From: Hemerocallis citrina
Lineage: Eukaryota > Streptophyta > Magnoliopsida > Asparagales > Asphodelaceae
DNA length: 64,000 nucleotides
Direction of reading: 5' to 3'
NCBI GenBank assembly: GCA_017893485.1
Contig: CM030360.1
Location: forward strand, 2,386,501-2,450,500
The notes below the pieces were generated by a model. That model did no database searches, was not told where the DNA came from, and saw only the letters and a list, made by a program, of their open reading frames with translations. This document shows, piece by piece, positions 1 through 10,299 of the stretch; position 1 is the first letter of the stretch; every line of letters begins with the position of its first letter. Both the position numbers and the translations under genes were made by a program.

Positions 1-275
1 GGCCACAAGCTATCATATCTTTTCTCACCATTTTCACCCAAGTAAGTTTAGGTCTTCCCTATCCCTAACTCTACCTTCAATACTTATCAATTCACTCTTT
101 CTAACGGGGGCACTACTAGATCTACGTGTGATATGTCCAAACTACCTGAGGCGATTCTCTCTTAATTTATCTTGGATAGGAGCTACATTTACCAAGTCTC
201 GTATATGCTTGTTTCTAATTCTATCCTTCCAGGTTTTACCACACATCCATCTTAGCATCCTCATCTCCACTACAC

Positions 276-1250
276 TCATTTTTTGGATATGTTATTTTTT
301 GTTGTCCAACACTCTGCTCCATACATCATTGATGGTCTAACAGCCGTCCCATAAAAAAAATTCTTCAACTTCAAAGGAATACGTTTGTCACACAAAACAA
401 CACTACCACTTCTCCACTTAAACCACCATGCTTGAACCCTAGGTATAACATCTTCACAAATCTCCCCATCTCTTTGTATAATCGAGCCTAAATATCGAAA
501 ACGATCTCTCTTAGGTATCTCTTGACCATCAAACTTCACTACTTCCTCATATGTGTTCTGGATATCACTAAAATTGCACTCCATATACTCTATTTTAGTT
601 CTATTTATTCTAAAGCCTCTAGCTTCCAAAGTTTCTCTCCACAATTCTAATTTAACATTGATTTTTGCTCTAGCCTCGTACACTAAGACGACATCATCAG
701 CAAAAAGCATACACCAAGGCACCCCATCTTGTATTTCTCGCGTCAGTTCATCCATAACCAAAGCAAATAGGTAGGAGCTTAAAGCTAAACCTTGGTATAA
801 ACCTACTGTAATAGAAAAATCACTGGTCTCTCCTGTGGTTGTTCTAATTGTGGTCACTGCCCCTTCATACATATCATTAATTACCTCAATATACCAAATA
901 GTCACTCTTTTATTATTTAACGCTTACCATATTATGTCTCTAGGGACTTTATCATATGATTTTTCTAGATATATAAACATCATATATAGATCTTTTTTAT
1001 TCTCCCTATATCTTTTTATAAGTCTCCGCAGTACATAAATTGCTTCCATTGTTGACCTCTCAGACATAAATTCAAACTGATTCTCAGACACTGTAGTTTC
1101 TAGTCTTAGTCAATGTTCGATCACTCTCTCCCAAATTTTCATCGTATGACTCATTAATTTAATTCATTGGTAGTTGGCGCAATTTTGTATATCTCCTTTA
1201 ATTTTATATACAGGTACTAAAATACTCTTTCTCCATTCATCGGGCATCCT
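276..1250 (-). pseudogene. LINE reverse transcriptase domain
   Basis: The largest open piece (276-905, 209 residues) holds the palm of an RTE reverse transcriptase. CMLFADDVVLV contains the catalytic FADD box, preceded by GLYQGLALSSYLFALVMDEL (usual form: QGSALSPYLF). KDRFRYLGSIIQ and MMYGAECW follow, as expected for the thumb region. Upstream, toward 1250, the frame is broken, but MPDEWRKS and the fingers/palm start can still be read; an in-frame stop and shifts separate them. The coding tail continues to base 1 and off the window. Function would be target-primed reverse transcription; this copy is not functional. Confidence 0.8.
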
Positions 1251-1776
1251 CTTAGTCCTCAAAATCTTATTAAATAATCTTGTTAGTCATCCCACTCCTA
1301 CATCCCCAAGACACTTCCAAACTTCAATGGGTATACCATCCGGTCCAAAACTTTTCCAATTTTCATCCTTCCTACAGCATTTCGAACCTATGCTTTCAAC
1401 TCTCCTTCAAGTCCTCTATATTTAAGTCACTCACAACCTTTTTATTTAATTACTTCTCAAAATAATTTTGTCATCTTTCTTAAATTTCATCATCTTTTAC
1501 TAAGACTCTTGGATCATCGCTCTTAATACACCTAATTGTGTCCAAATCTTTTGTTTTCTTATTCCATTGTTTAGCAAGCTTATAGATGTTATTTTCTCCT
1601 TTTGTTCCTAATTTTATGTATAAATCATCATAAGTTTTTTTCTTTTGTATCTTTTACAACTTTCTAAAATTCTTTTCTAACGGTTTTATATCTCTCCAAA
1701 TTCTCTTTATTTCTACTCTTTTGCCATATTTTGAAGGTTGATTTTTTTCTCTCACAATATTTTAGACTTTTTCTTG

Positions 1777-2256
1777 TCACCACCATGTTTCTTTAGTTTG
1801 CAACCCTCTACCTTTAGATTTTCCAAGTACCTCCTTTGAGATTTCTCTTATGCACATAGCCAGTTTAGTCCACATCATATTTATCTCCCCTTCCCAATTC
1901 CATGTCGCTTTTTTAAGAACTTCATCTCTAAAAACCTCTAGTTTTTCTCCATTCAAGTTCCACCACCTAATTCTTGCCTGAGTCTCCTTCCTCACACATA
2001 TGTATTTCCCAATCTTAACATCCAACAATATTAATCTATGTTGTGAGGTTAAACACTCTCTCAGTATAACTTTACAATCTTTACATGTGAAGCGATCCAC
2101 CTTTTCAGTAATAAAAAAATCAATATGTCTCTTATTTGCCCCACTATTAAAGGATATCAAATGTTCCTTCATCTTCCTAAAATAAGTATTTGCTAGTAGA
2201 AGAACATACGAAGCCGCAAAATCATTCTTATTTCTAAATCCATGTCCTCCATGCAC
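1777..2256 (-). pseudogene. LINE endonuclease C-terminus and linker
   Basis: This 159-residue open frame continues the same LINE after a frame break at about 2260-2370. MHGGHGFRNKND, IDFFITEK and SQHRLILLDV match the final part of the endonuclease in RTE elements (the S-[QD]-H motif belongs to the catalytic core, here TSQHRL). A charged linker rich in Trp and Lys follows, leading toward the reverse transcriptase. The residue before His is Gln instead of Asp, as in many plant RTE copies. Frame and order agree with the flanking LINE parts. Between 905 and 1777 homologous codons can still be picked out with many breaks. Confidence 0.7.
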
Positions 2257-2368
2257 CCTCTCATATCTGATATCTCATGTTATCTTCTCTCATATGTCCA
2301 TTGAAATCTCATCCTATAAACAATTTTCCACCTAAGGGTACTCCTTGAATTATCTCATTCATATCTTC

Positions 2369-2908
2369 TCAAAATTTATTTTTAGCTTGTGCATCTAATC
2401 CTACGTGGGGTGCATAACCACTAATGATATTAATTATGTTTTTCCCTAATACAAGCTTAATTTGTATTATTTTATCTTCTTTCCGATTAATACCTACTAC
2501 ATCTCCTTTGAATTTCTTATCTACTAAAATTCCTACTCTACCTTTCCTATTAACACCTACTACATTTCCTTTCAATGTCTTATCTACTAAAATTCCAACT
2601 CTATTTCTATTTCTAATTTTACTTATATAATATAATTTAAAACTATCTATCTCTTTAGCTTTCTTTCCTACCCACTTTGTTTCTTGTAAACAAGCTATAT
2701 TAATATTCCTTCTAACCATGGTATCTACTAGTTCTATGCATTTTTCTATCAATGTTACTATATTCCAAATCACTAACCTAAGTATATCTTCCGGGACAAG
2801 CTTTTTTACCTGCACATGTCCAGATTTGTGCAGGAACCCTTGCCCATTTTTTACCGCGCCCGGGCACCGATGTGACACCCCTTTTTCGAAGCACCCGAAG
2901 GCAAGCAC
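2369..2908 (-). pseudogene. LINE endonuclease domain (APE-like, RTE type)
   Basis: A 179-residue open frame carries the N-terminal endonuclease of an RTE LINE, the nuclease that nicks target DNA to prime reverse transcription. Recognisable segments are LRLVIWNIVTL, the metal-binding glutamate context ACLQETKWVG (about residues 94-103), and IISGYAPHVGLD near the end. The opening residues are probably a translated 5' leader. An in-frame 63-bp tandem duplication repeats VGILVDK...VVGxNRK, giving two copies (about residues 124-165) where one is usual. The frame ends early at 2369; the distal catalytic residues would lie in the decayed stretch to the left. Confidence 0.75.
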
Positions 2909-2912
2909 AACA

Positions 2913-3352
2913 CATCACTTTTAGGTAATGTCCTAGCAATTGTATGTATAGTTTTAGGATTCATGTTCATGTTTTATCCCCACTAAAAGCCCGAAAAAAC
3001 CTACACTCTGACCTACCACTTTTTTGCTTTTTGAAACAATGCTATTAATTTGATACCTTCTTTTCCCTATAAAACAATACACCACATTCTTCCCTTCTAC
3101 TAAGAAGGGCAAGAAAACAAAGAAAGCGATCTTAAGTAGTGCAATAGAAAGCCCGTCTATTGCACTACTTTCCTCATCTAGAAACTTGACACTAATCATA
3201 ACAAAGTTCACATCAAAATTACCATCTAACAACTGAAAATTCTCCATAACTTTCATTTCATCACAAAAACAATTACAAATTAAAACATACACATCACACA
3301 TTTCCTAATGAATCCATACACAATAAAATTTCGCGAAGTAAACAAATCCAAC
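2913..3352 (-). other. Probable intron 1 of the host gene, up to the LINE
   Basis: It is AT-rich and starts with GT directly after exon 1. A 115-codon open frame at 2954-3301 has no recognisable domain and is probably chance. It contains the short inverted repeat AGTAGTGCAATAGA / TCTATTGCACTACT near 3135-3172. No other feature seen. Confidence 0.45.
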
Positions 3353-3736
3353 CTGAGAAGCAGAGGACGCCGACGAGCCACCATGCTCGGGCCCACCGGG
3401 GGCAGTCCAAGGAGGGTGATGCGGATACGACGACGGAGGACCAGCGAACGGATGCGAAGGCCGGAACGACGAGAACGGAGCCGGCACTCCCATCGCCATT
3501 CTCTGGCTCTGCACCTGACTCTGAATGGGTCCCACCGTCCCACTACTCGGTGGAGCCCCCCTCGGCAGCGGCATTGCCGGGTTCAACCGCTGTTGCAGCG
3601 TCTGAGATTGAGGAGCCAACTGGGAGTTGTTCATCTGTTCTTGCGATTGTGCAGGATTAGGATTAGGGTTAGGGTTTATCGCCGGCGCCGGATGATCCGA
3701 CGATGCCGCCGGCGTTTGCGGTGGTGGTGGATCCAT
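3353..3736 (-). CDS. Host gene, first coding exon: Pro/Gln/Ser-rich N-terminus (product unidentified)
   Basis: The start codon is the ATG at 3736-3734. About 128 codons run to a splice donor (CTCAG|GTTGG, GT at 3352-3351). The product begins MDPPPPQTPAASS, then has an Asn-Pro repeat (residues about 21-28), a Gln-rich stretch, and a Pro/Gly/Ser-rich segment with PHHPPWTAPGGPEHGG. It has no catalytic domain and is intrinsically disordered in character, as in N-termini of TFIID subunit 12-like or other transcription/chromatin subunits. That is only a guess from composition. The codon use is GC-rich, unlike the surrounding AT-rich transposon DNA. The remaining exons must lie left of the LINE at 1-2912, outside the window. 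If the donor were unused the frame would stop at 3305. Confidence 0.6.
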
Positions 3737-4020
3737 GGTGAGTGAAATGTAAATTTTTTTTTCTTTCTTTATTTTGGTAATTTATGATGCTGCTGCTGCT
3801 TCTTCTTCTAAGCATATATTAAATACCGTATGATTGAATTCAAAGCTCAAATACCCAAATTATGATGAAACAGAGGCCCTACATATAATACGCCCATGAG
3901 AAAAGCCCAAACGAGTTGGAGGACTATGGCTCCGTTTGGTTTGTTCGTTTGAATATCCATTTTTTACTTTGTTTTTGAAAAATAATTATTAAGTTGTTTT
4001 TTTTAACATTTTCGAATACA

Positions 4021-4120
4021 TCTTGTAAAGCACTATTTGTATTGCTTATCATCTGTTTTATTGATTAATATATATTTTTGATGGCTGGAGCCTTTTGGCT
4101 CTATCCGATTCATCAAAAAA
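4021..4120 (+). mobile_element. Small retroposed insert with A-tail and 15-16 bp target duplication
   Basis: The 15 bases ACATTTTCGAATACA occur at 4006-4020 and again at 4121-4135, directly bounding a 100-bp insert that ends in AAAAAA. This is the hallmark of LINE-machinery insertion. The insert is probably the 3' end of a 5'-truncated LINE or a SINE. Near its 3' end GAGCC-TTTT-GGCTC forms a short hairpin. The parent family is not identified. Confidence 0.65.
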
Positions 4121-4239
4121 ACATTTTCGAATACAGAGAATTATTTGGTAAACTGTTTTTATAAAACAACTTTTTCAAAAATAAAATATAAAAAGTGTTT
4201 AGCAAACTGTCTAAAGTATAAGTGTATATATCTATATAT

Positions 4240-4382
4240 GTAATAAAACACAAAGAAAACAATCAAGTGGCTCTCCTTCAATACAGTTGAAATCAATGAT
4301 CTAGATCTAACCTCACAAAACATATTTTCCCGTCCAAAAGTTCTCCCCCAAAACTCAAATTCAAATCCCCAAAACAACTCCT

Positions 4383-4390
<8 letters not shown>
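4240..4390. repeat. Direct duplication, copy 1 (partner 4820-4975)
   Basis: The stretch from AATAAAACACAAAGAAA through AAAACAACTC is repeated 580 bp downstream with about 85-90% identity. Copy 1 runs into the (ATTT)n tract. Confidence 0.75.
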
Positions 4391-4433
<43 letters not shown>

Positions 4434-4436
4434 TTT
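4381..4436. repeat. (TTTA)n microsatellite
   Basis: About 14 perfect TTTA units. Confidence 0.95.
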
Positions 4437-4622
4437 CTCTCTCTTTCTTTCTCATTTTCTCTCTATTTACTCAGAAATTTTCAGATTTCACGTTTGTAAA
4501 TTTTCAGATTTTGTATGCATTTTTTTATTACTCATGTTACTTTGAAAATAGCAAATATCTCATCAACATTTAAATTTCATCATTTTCCACGCTCAAAGTT
4601 CTAAGAAGTTGGATTTTACAAA

Positions 4623-4641
4623 CCCCCCCCCCCCCCCCCCC
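4623..4641. repeat. Poly-C tract (19 bases)
   Basis: Homopolymer of C; length may be inaccurate if it comes from sequencing or assembly. Confidence 0.9.
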
Positions 4642-4819
4642 TTTATAACTATTTTTCAACATATACTAATGGAAACATGGACTTTTATTTACAACTAATT
4701 ATTATTTTACTATTTAAACTTGAGCTACATAATTGTTGTTTTACTATTTACAAGACTTTCATATGCTATGTCGTTCCGAAGACATGCCGTAGACACGTGC
4801 CCGCGGGCAAACATAGTAT

Positions 4820-4973
4820 AATAAAACACAAAGAAAGCTATCAAGTGGCTCTCCTTCAACCCCCCCAAAATTAAAGGCCCAGATCTAACTTCACAAAACA
4901 CATTTTCTCACCAAAAGTTTCCCCCCAAAACTCAAATTCAAATTCCTTCCCAAAACAACTCATTTATTTATTT

Positions 4974-4975
<2 letters not shown>
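4820..4975. repeat. Direct duplication, copy 2 (partner 4240-4390)
   Basis: Second copy of the ~150-bp segment. It carries a few small insertions (a C run replaces CAGTTGAA) and runs into the (TC)n tract. Confidence 0.75.

Positions 4976-4976
<1 letters not shown>

Positions 4977-5060
<84 letters not shown>
4977..5060. repeat. Compound (TC)n(TA)n microsatellite
   Basis: TC repeats to 5034, then TA repeats to 5060. The Tat-like element begins exactly at the next base. Confidence 0.95.
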
Positions 5061-5065
<5 letters not shown>

Positions 5066-5517
5066 TCGTTGTTTTTCTGGTATGGAAGCAACAGATAGTG
5101 AGCTCTATTTATGAATAGGGGGAACAGATCTCAACCGTAGATCTAGATCTAAGGTGAGGATAGAGAAGTGGATCTGCTGGCAGTCACCATTACTGTTGGC
5201 CGCCGGAGCCTTGCACAAAGACACGAAACACCAGGAGTTTTCCTTATGGCGGACCTTCTGATGATTAAGCTAGTGATTGAAAAATGAGATTAGGGTTTTG
5301 GAGGCTAAAAGTTCATTACCCTATCACTGTGAAGGTGGTCTGGTATTTATTGGCAGAGAGGAGGGACCTTACTGGACCAAATACACCCTCTTTTATGGGC
5401 CAGAATGGTGTAGTGAACCAACAGGCAGCCCACAAAATATATGGGCATGTTCCCAGGGATTTGTGAATCCTGAAGGGATCAGACAGCTCAAATGATGCTG
5501 TATTTTAACCCATATCA
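5061..5517 (-). repeat. Tat-like element 3' LTR
   Basis: It aligns along its length with 41683-42130 plus 46000-46014. On the minus strand it begins TGATATGGGT and ends ACATCA (TG...CA). It shares ATCTCAACCGTAGATCTAG and AACACCAGGAG with the other LTR. A TATA-like AATAAATA replaces the better TATA of the 5' LTR. Confidence 0.85.
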
Positions 5518-5536
5518 TAGGCCCCCACTCCTGGAG
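5518..5536 (-). other. Polypurine tract of the Tat-like element
   Basis: Read on the minus strand, CCAGGAGTGGGGGCCTA lies immediately before the 3' LTR start (TGATATGG). Such purine runs prime plus-strand DNA synthesis in LTR elements; the position is exactly as expected for a minus-strand element. Confidence 0.7.
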
Positions 5537-5639
5537 GGTTGGTTGTATTAGCCGTCGATGAGTAGTTCAATCCCATGGGAAAAATCAGTTAACGGTGTGA
5601 ACAGGGATGAAACGGTTTGTTTTCACGAAGCGTGGCTTG

Positions 5640-7125
5640 TCACAGGCTCAGGATCCACACTGAGCTTTGAGTGCCCAAGCGCCAAGGAGTGTTAGGTGGT
5701 GGTACGAGGTAACCACCGAGCTCCGAGCGTCGAGTTCCAGAGGACATTGGGTTGTGGCTCAAGGTCCGGACCATGTTTCGAGCGTTAGCGAGTTTGTAAG
5801 GAATATTGTGAGTAGCTCAAGGTCAACGCTGGGCGTCAAGCATTAGCAAGATTGTATGAAATTTTGCAGGTTGCTCGAGGTCGATGCCGAGCGTAATGAG
5901 TAGCCCCAGGTCACCGTCGGGCGTTGAGCGTTTGAAGGATTGTATGAAATCTTGTGGGAAGCTCGAGGTCAATGCCGAGCGAAGAGCGTTAGCAAGATTG
6001 TATGAAATCTTGTGGGTGGATTGAGGTCAATGCCGCGCGAAGAGCGTTAGCAAGATTGTATGAAATCTTGTGAGCAGGTCGAGGTCACCATTGAACGTCG
6101 ATCATTAGCAAGACTGTATGAAATCTTGTGTGTAGCTCGAGGTCAATGCCGAACGTCGAGCGTTAGCAAGATTGTATAAAATCTTGCGGGTAACTTGAGG
6201 TCAGCGTCGAACCGTCGAGTGTTAGCAAGATTGTGAAGTCTTGTGGGCAGCTCGAGGCCAATGCTGAGCGACAAGCATTAGAAAGATTGTATGAAATCTT
6301 GTTGGTAGCTCGAGGTCAATGCCGAGCATCGAGCATTAGAGCAATGTATGAATCTTGTGAGTAGCTCAAGGTCATCGTTGAGCGTAAAGCTTTAGCAAGA
6401 TTGTATGAAATATTGTGGGTAGCTTGAAGTCAATGCCGAGCGACGAGCGTTAGCAAGATTGTATGAAATCTTGTGGGTAGCTCAAGGTCAACGACGAACC
6501 GTCCAACGTTAGCAAGATTGTATGAAATCTTGTGGGTAGCTCGAGGTCAGTGCCGAGCTACGAGCGCTAGCAAGATTGTATGAAATCTTCTGGGTAGCTC
6601 AAGGTCAATGTCGAGCGTTGAGCGTTAACAAGATTGTATGAAATCTCGTGGGTAGCTTGAAGTCAGCATAGAGCATTAGCAAGATTGTATGAACACGACA
6701 TCAATGCTGAGCGACGAGCATTAGCAAGATTGTGTGAAATCTTGTGGGTAGCTCGAGATCAATGCCAAGCGTCGAGCGTTAACAAGATTGTATGGGATCT
6801 CATGGGTAGCTTGAGGTTGATGCCGAGCACCGCTCATTAGCAAGATTGTATGAAGTCTTGTGGGTAGCTCGAGGTCACCGTCCAGCGTCGGGCATTAGCA
6901 ATATTGTATGAAATCTTCTAGGTAGTGCGAGGTCCATGTTGAGCGACGAGCGTTAGCAAGATTGTATGAAATTTTGTGGGTAGCTCAAGGTCAGCGTCGA
7001 ACTGTCAAGCGTTAGCAAGATTGAGTGAAATCTTGTGGGTATTTCGAGGTCACTATCGAATGTCGTGCATTAGCAAGATTGTATGGAAATCTTGTGGGTA
7101 ACTCGAGGTCATGGCCGAGCATCGA
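5640..7125. repeat. 58-bp minisatellite array A (about 25 units)
   Basis: Tandem units of about 58 bp built around AGCAAGATTGTATGAAATCT and GCTCGAGGTCAATGCCGAGC, with degenerate units at the left (5640-5850). It lies in the 3' untranslated region of the Tat-like element, between the antisense gene and the 3' LTR. It is related in period and sequence to array B (23530-24226). Confidence 0.9.
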
Positions 7126-7309
7126 GGATAGTACACTTGGAAGATTTCCTAGCTCAATTTTTCAGTCATTGTAGCCACTGTTAAGGCATGTGCACTGCAC
7201 ATTTTTCGGCTGACGTCATGGTTGGGGATATCAGGGTGTCTCTATCTCATCCACCATTGGAACAAATCGTGGGGTCAAGATCGGTTGTGGATATCGAGAA
7301 ATCCCTGAG

Positions 7310-7440
7310 TTGCTTATATATACCTCACCCACCTCCTTATTCTCATCTTTACTTTCTCTCTCTTACTTCAAAGTTTCTTTCTCTAGGTTCTTTTCAAGCA
7401 CCGGCAACTAGATTTCCAACTTCCTTTCTGGCAACCAGGT
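7310..7440 (+). promoter_or_regulatory. TATA promoter and CT-rich leader of the antisense gene
   Basis: TTATATATA at 7314-7322 is followed about 30 bases later by a pyrimidine-rich leader (CTTTCTCTCTCTTACTTC). A possible splice donor CCAG|GTTAGT lies near 7438. This is the usual layout of a plant RNA polymerase II start. It points away from the 3' LTR, into the plus-strand ORF, antisense to the element's own genes. Confidence 0.55.
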
Positions 7441-7614
7441 TAGTAATTTCATATTATGTCGAGGGTTTAGTCCAGTTCCTCTGCCTTCACGTCTAACTGC
7501 GGTGATAGCGGTTCTCCTTATAAATAAATTCAACAAGTTTGTTCTGAATTTACATCCTGGGAAGAAGTCCATAAGGTTTACAAGGTCGGGCCTATTCAAA
7601 CTCGAAGGCCCTTT

Positions 7615-9820
7615 ATGGTGGAATCGAGTGAGTCAGATGAAGAGGTCGAAGGGATGGAGGTGGTCGGTGAGGGTGAACCAGTGGAGGTAGACGAGGATGA
7701 TGAAGAAGAGGTGGAAGAAGTCTAGGTTAATGAAGTGAACGAGAAGGGAAATGGTGTCGAGGATGAGGATGAAGAGTCTGATAATAAAGAAGCAACAGGC
7801 AAGGGGGGAGAGGATGAAGGTGAAGTGAAGGAGGTTGACCCGCTAGAGGGGGTTGTGCATTTGAAGCGATTGGCGTCACCCTTCACCCCGAGGGCTCCCC
7901 GTATTCGGGGGAGAAAGTTGAAGTGGACTCTTCCTAGCAGCCCTAGGTCGCCCATCAAGTTTTTCCCAATGGGTGGGCTCGATGTCCCTTATCTTCAGCA
8001 GCTGGTTTCGATCAGAATGTATCCGGACAACATCGAAAATTTGGTTCAGTTTGGGGCGCAGCCCTCTTCGCCAAGCCGTTAGAGGATCAAAGCAGACAAC
8101 ATAGAGAACGTGTTGACAAGAAATGACCATAAGCTGCTACGGGCAAGCTACTTCATTTTCCCAGAATACAAGTTGATGATACTGAACCCTGGGCTCTGAC
8201 CGCCGGATAACTTGGCCCCTTGATTCTGCATGTTTCTGCTTGACACCTTCAGCTTAGGGTTGAGGCTCTGCACCCATTTGTGAAGCATGTGTTGAATTGG
8301 GCAGGACTGAGTTCGATGCAGTACGACCCGAACTCCTGGAAGCAGCTTGTGTGCTTCATGCTGCTCTGCGAAGAGAGGGGAGTTCTTCTGAAGTTGAAGT
8401 ACTTCCGAGCCTTCCTAGAGATTAGCTCGGCAGGGGCGTATGAGGAGGTGTATTACATCTCACCTCGCCCCCATAGACGGGTAGTCCACGGTCACCCGGA
8501 TTCCATGAAGGAATGAAAAGCAAAGTGCTTCGTCATTTGGAGTCAGGTACCTTGGAACATCCCGACAAACTAGTCCTTCTACAAGCCTAACCACAAGGCC
8601 TCGAAAGGAGAAAGACATTATGAAGGAGGAAAATGAGGATGTGGAGCGGATCGTTGCCAATGGGAGCATCGGTTGGGCGAATGTAACCGAAAGACACCTA
8701 GCGAGGATTGGACTAAGCCCCATCGACCCCTTTATGTTTTTCGTTTCCTTTTTTTGTCTATCTTTTTCCCTTCGTTCTCACAACTCGTGTTTTCTTTTGC
8801 AGTTTTGGATGATGCAAAGATTGAGGTGAGAAGGGCCTTCTTCGCCAAGAAGAAGGCGGCTGAGCGGCCAAAGCCGAAGAAGAGGCTCGCTGCTGTTGCG
8901 TCCGAGGGGATTTCCGAGGTAAGGTCCAAGAGGTCGAGGGCTTTGGCGGTTCGAGCACCTATGGCCCAACCAAAGTAGTGCCGAGCCCGGGTAACCTTAA
9001 GGCTGCCAAGACTATGAAGTCTGGTCTCCCGCCCATCCGTCCCGAGGCCAAGGAGATCTTATGGAAGGAAAGGCTAGTGCCATGGGCCCCCAACTGGTCG
9101 TGAAGTCGAAAGATTCCCTAATGGAGGGTCTGGTGGCAATTGAAGGAGTGGAACACCTTGACACCCCTTGGGACAAAGAGTGCCTCTCGACCAAGACCCT
9201 CGAGTCGAGCTTCATGGAATGGGCTCAGGCCGACATGATTGTAAGCATTTCCGAACCTTGTCACTCTAAGATATCTTCTTATGTTCTTGAAAATTTATAA
9301 GTCTTTGTTCTCCGTTCACAGTCAACTCTGCAAGGAGCAGAGCAAAGGATGCAGTATACCTGCGAGCTCAAATATTCCGAGTGAAGGGCTCAGAGGTACC
9401 AGAGAGAGATGAAGGAGCAGAAGCTACTGGTCTACGACTTGGAAGCTCACAAAAGGGCCTTAAAGGCGGAGCTGACACGTCGCTGAGGACCGAACTTAGC
9501 TAGAGAAGAAGAAGGCCGTCCTGTAAGAGAATAAAAAGAAGCTGCAGGCCGCAAAGCTAAGTGCCCTTGACAAGGTCGTCTTCACTCAAGACCAAGGTTA
9601 CAACCGGGCCATCGAGCATGTGCTACAGAAGTATCCCGATATCGAGTTTGAGGGTTTCTGCTTATCCATGAAGTTCGTCGAGCCCCCACTCACTCTGGGG
9701 GGAGGTAATGACGAGGGGGAAGGTCGTCCATCTGCCCCAGAATGAAAACGATCACGAATGCTCCCGAGGTTAACATCGTGGGAACCGAAGAGTTGCCCTC
9801 CTCTCTTAAGATGTAGCTTT
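7615..9820 (+). pseudogene. Antisense extra gene of the Tat-like element (Transposase_28-type), multi-exon, decayed
   Basis: It starts MVESSESDEEVEG (ATG 7615) with a very acidic N-terminus, has a TAG at 7723-7725, then a basic Pro-rich stretch and GGLDVPYLQQL. From about 8270 to 8720, HPFVKHVLNWAGL, WKQLVCFMLLCEERG and YYISPRPHRR match the Pfam 'Putative gypsy type transposon' (Transposase_28) domain, as I know it. Introns are suggested at about 8730-8801 (acceptor TTTTGCAG) and 9241-9321 (ATT|GTAAGC ... TTCACAG). A basic Lys/Arg segment (KKKAAERPKPKKR) and a charged, coiled-coil-like tail follow. Further stops (8080, 8197, 8221, 9483) and shifts make it a pseudogene. Role in the family is unknown; the composition suggests DNA or protein binding. 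Confidence 0.65.
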
Positions 9821-10012
9821 TTTTTCTCTTTTTTTTGTATTTGTCGAACGCGGACTGGCCACCGCTTCTTGTATGGGTGTTTATTGATGAATAAAAAGGA
9901 TTTTTTGGGCCAAACTCTTGGACTTGACATTTTTCACGCGATGTTTTGTGTTCTGCGATTTGGCCAACTTTGTGAGACTCGGAGTGATATATCTCTTTCT
10001 TCTCTTATCAGA

Positions 10013-10299
10013 TGACTGAGCTTATCTTGGCTGATCCCCATAGTGCCGAACTCAAGTACCTTAGGACTAAGGTGAAATACCTGGAGTCTAACCTGACAGA
10101 CTACCGTAAAGAAGTCAGGGATTGGGAGGCAGTGTTTTCCTTTTGTATGAAAAGTTCGCAGCAATTGAGCTTAGAAGTGGCTCGTTTGAAGAAGGCAATG
10201 GTCGACCGAGATCTAGGGAGCACTGAGACTCAACTATCGTCTATAGTGATTCCTTTCGGGCACCCCGTTCGGCTGACTCATTTCTTCGTGAGATGGTAG
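10013..10299 (+). pseudogene. Possible distal coiled-coil exon of the antisense gene
   Basis: An acceptor-like TCTTATCAG precedes ATGACTGAGC. The 95-codon frame (MTELILADPHSAELKYL...) has heptad-like leucines (ELKYLRTKVKYLESNL, LSLEVARLKKAM), so a coiled coil is likely. Same strand and GC level as the antisense gene 200 bases upstream; it may be its last exon or a partial duplicate of its tail. Confidence 0.4.

Larger units (their letters stand above)
1..2912 (-). mobile_element. RTE-type non-LTR retrotransposon (LINE), partial and decayed
   Basis: On the minus strand this stretch reads in order as endonuclease, linker, reverse transcriptase and the C-terminal tail typical of plant RTE LINEs (often annotated 'craniofacial development protein 2-like'). 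The 5' end is near 2912, where the sequence stops resembling the adjacent intron. The 3' end lies beyond base 1, because the tail after the reverse transcriptase is still readable at 1-275 (arginine-rich segments such as MRMLRWMCGKTWKDR). Frames are broken several times, so the copy is dead. It probably inserted into intron 1 of the gene whose first exon is at 3353-3736. The 3' tail of the same family, in the opposite orientation, appears at 46253-46456. Confidence 0.85.
3737..5060. other. Intergenic/promoter stretch upstream of the host exon
   Basis: Non-coding. The first ~200 bases left of 3940 should hold the minus-strand promoter and 5' leader of the host gene; a (CTG)/(CTT) run lies at 3788-3810. 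At 3948 a GGCTCCGTTTGG motif resembles a DNA-transposon terminus, but I found no partner end. Contained features (retroposed insert, ATTT, poly-C, TC/TA repeats, a 150-bp duplication) are listed separately. Confidence 0.5.

Noticed and set aside
3948..3965. DNA-transposon end (GGCTCCGTTTGGTTTG)
   Set aside because: No matching inverted end or target duplication found nearby.
5640..7125. CRISPR-like array
   Set aside because: No distinct spacers; the 58-bp units are repeated end to end within a eukaryotic retrotransposon.
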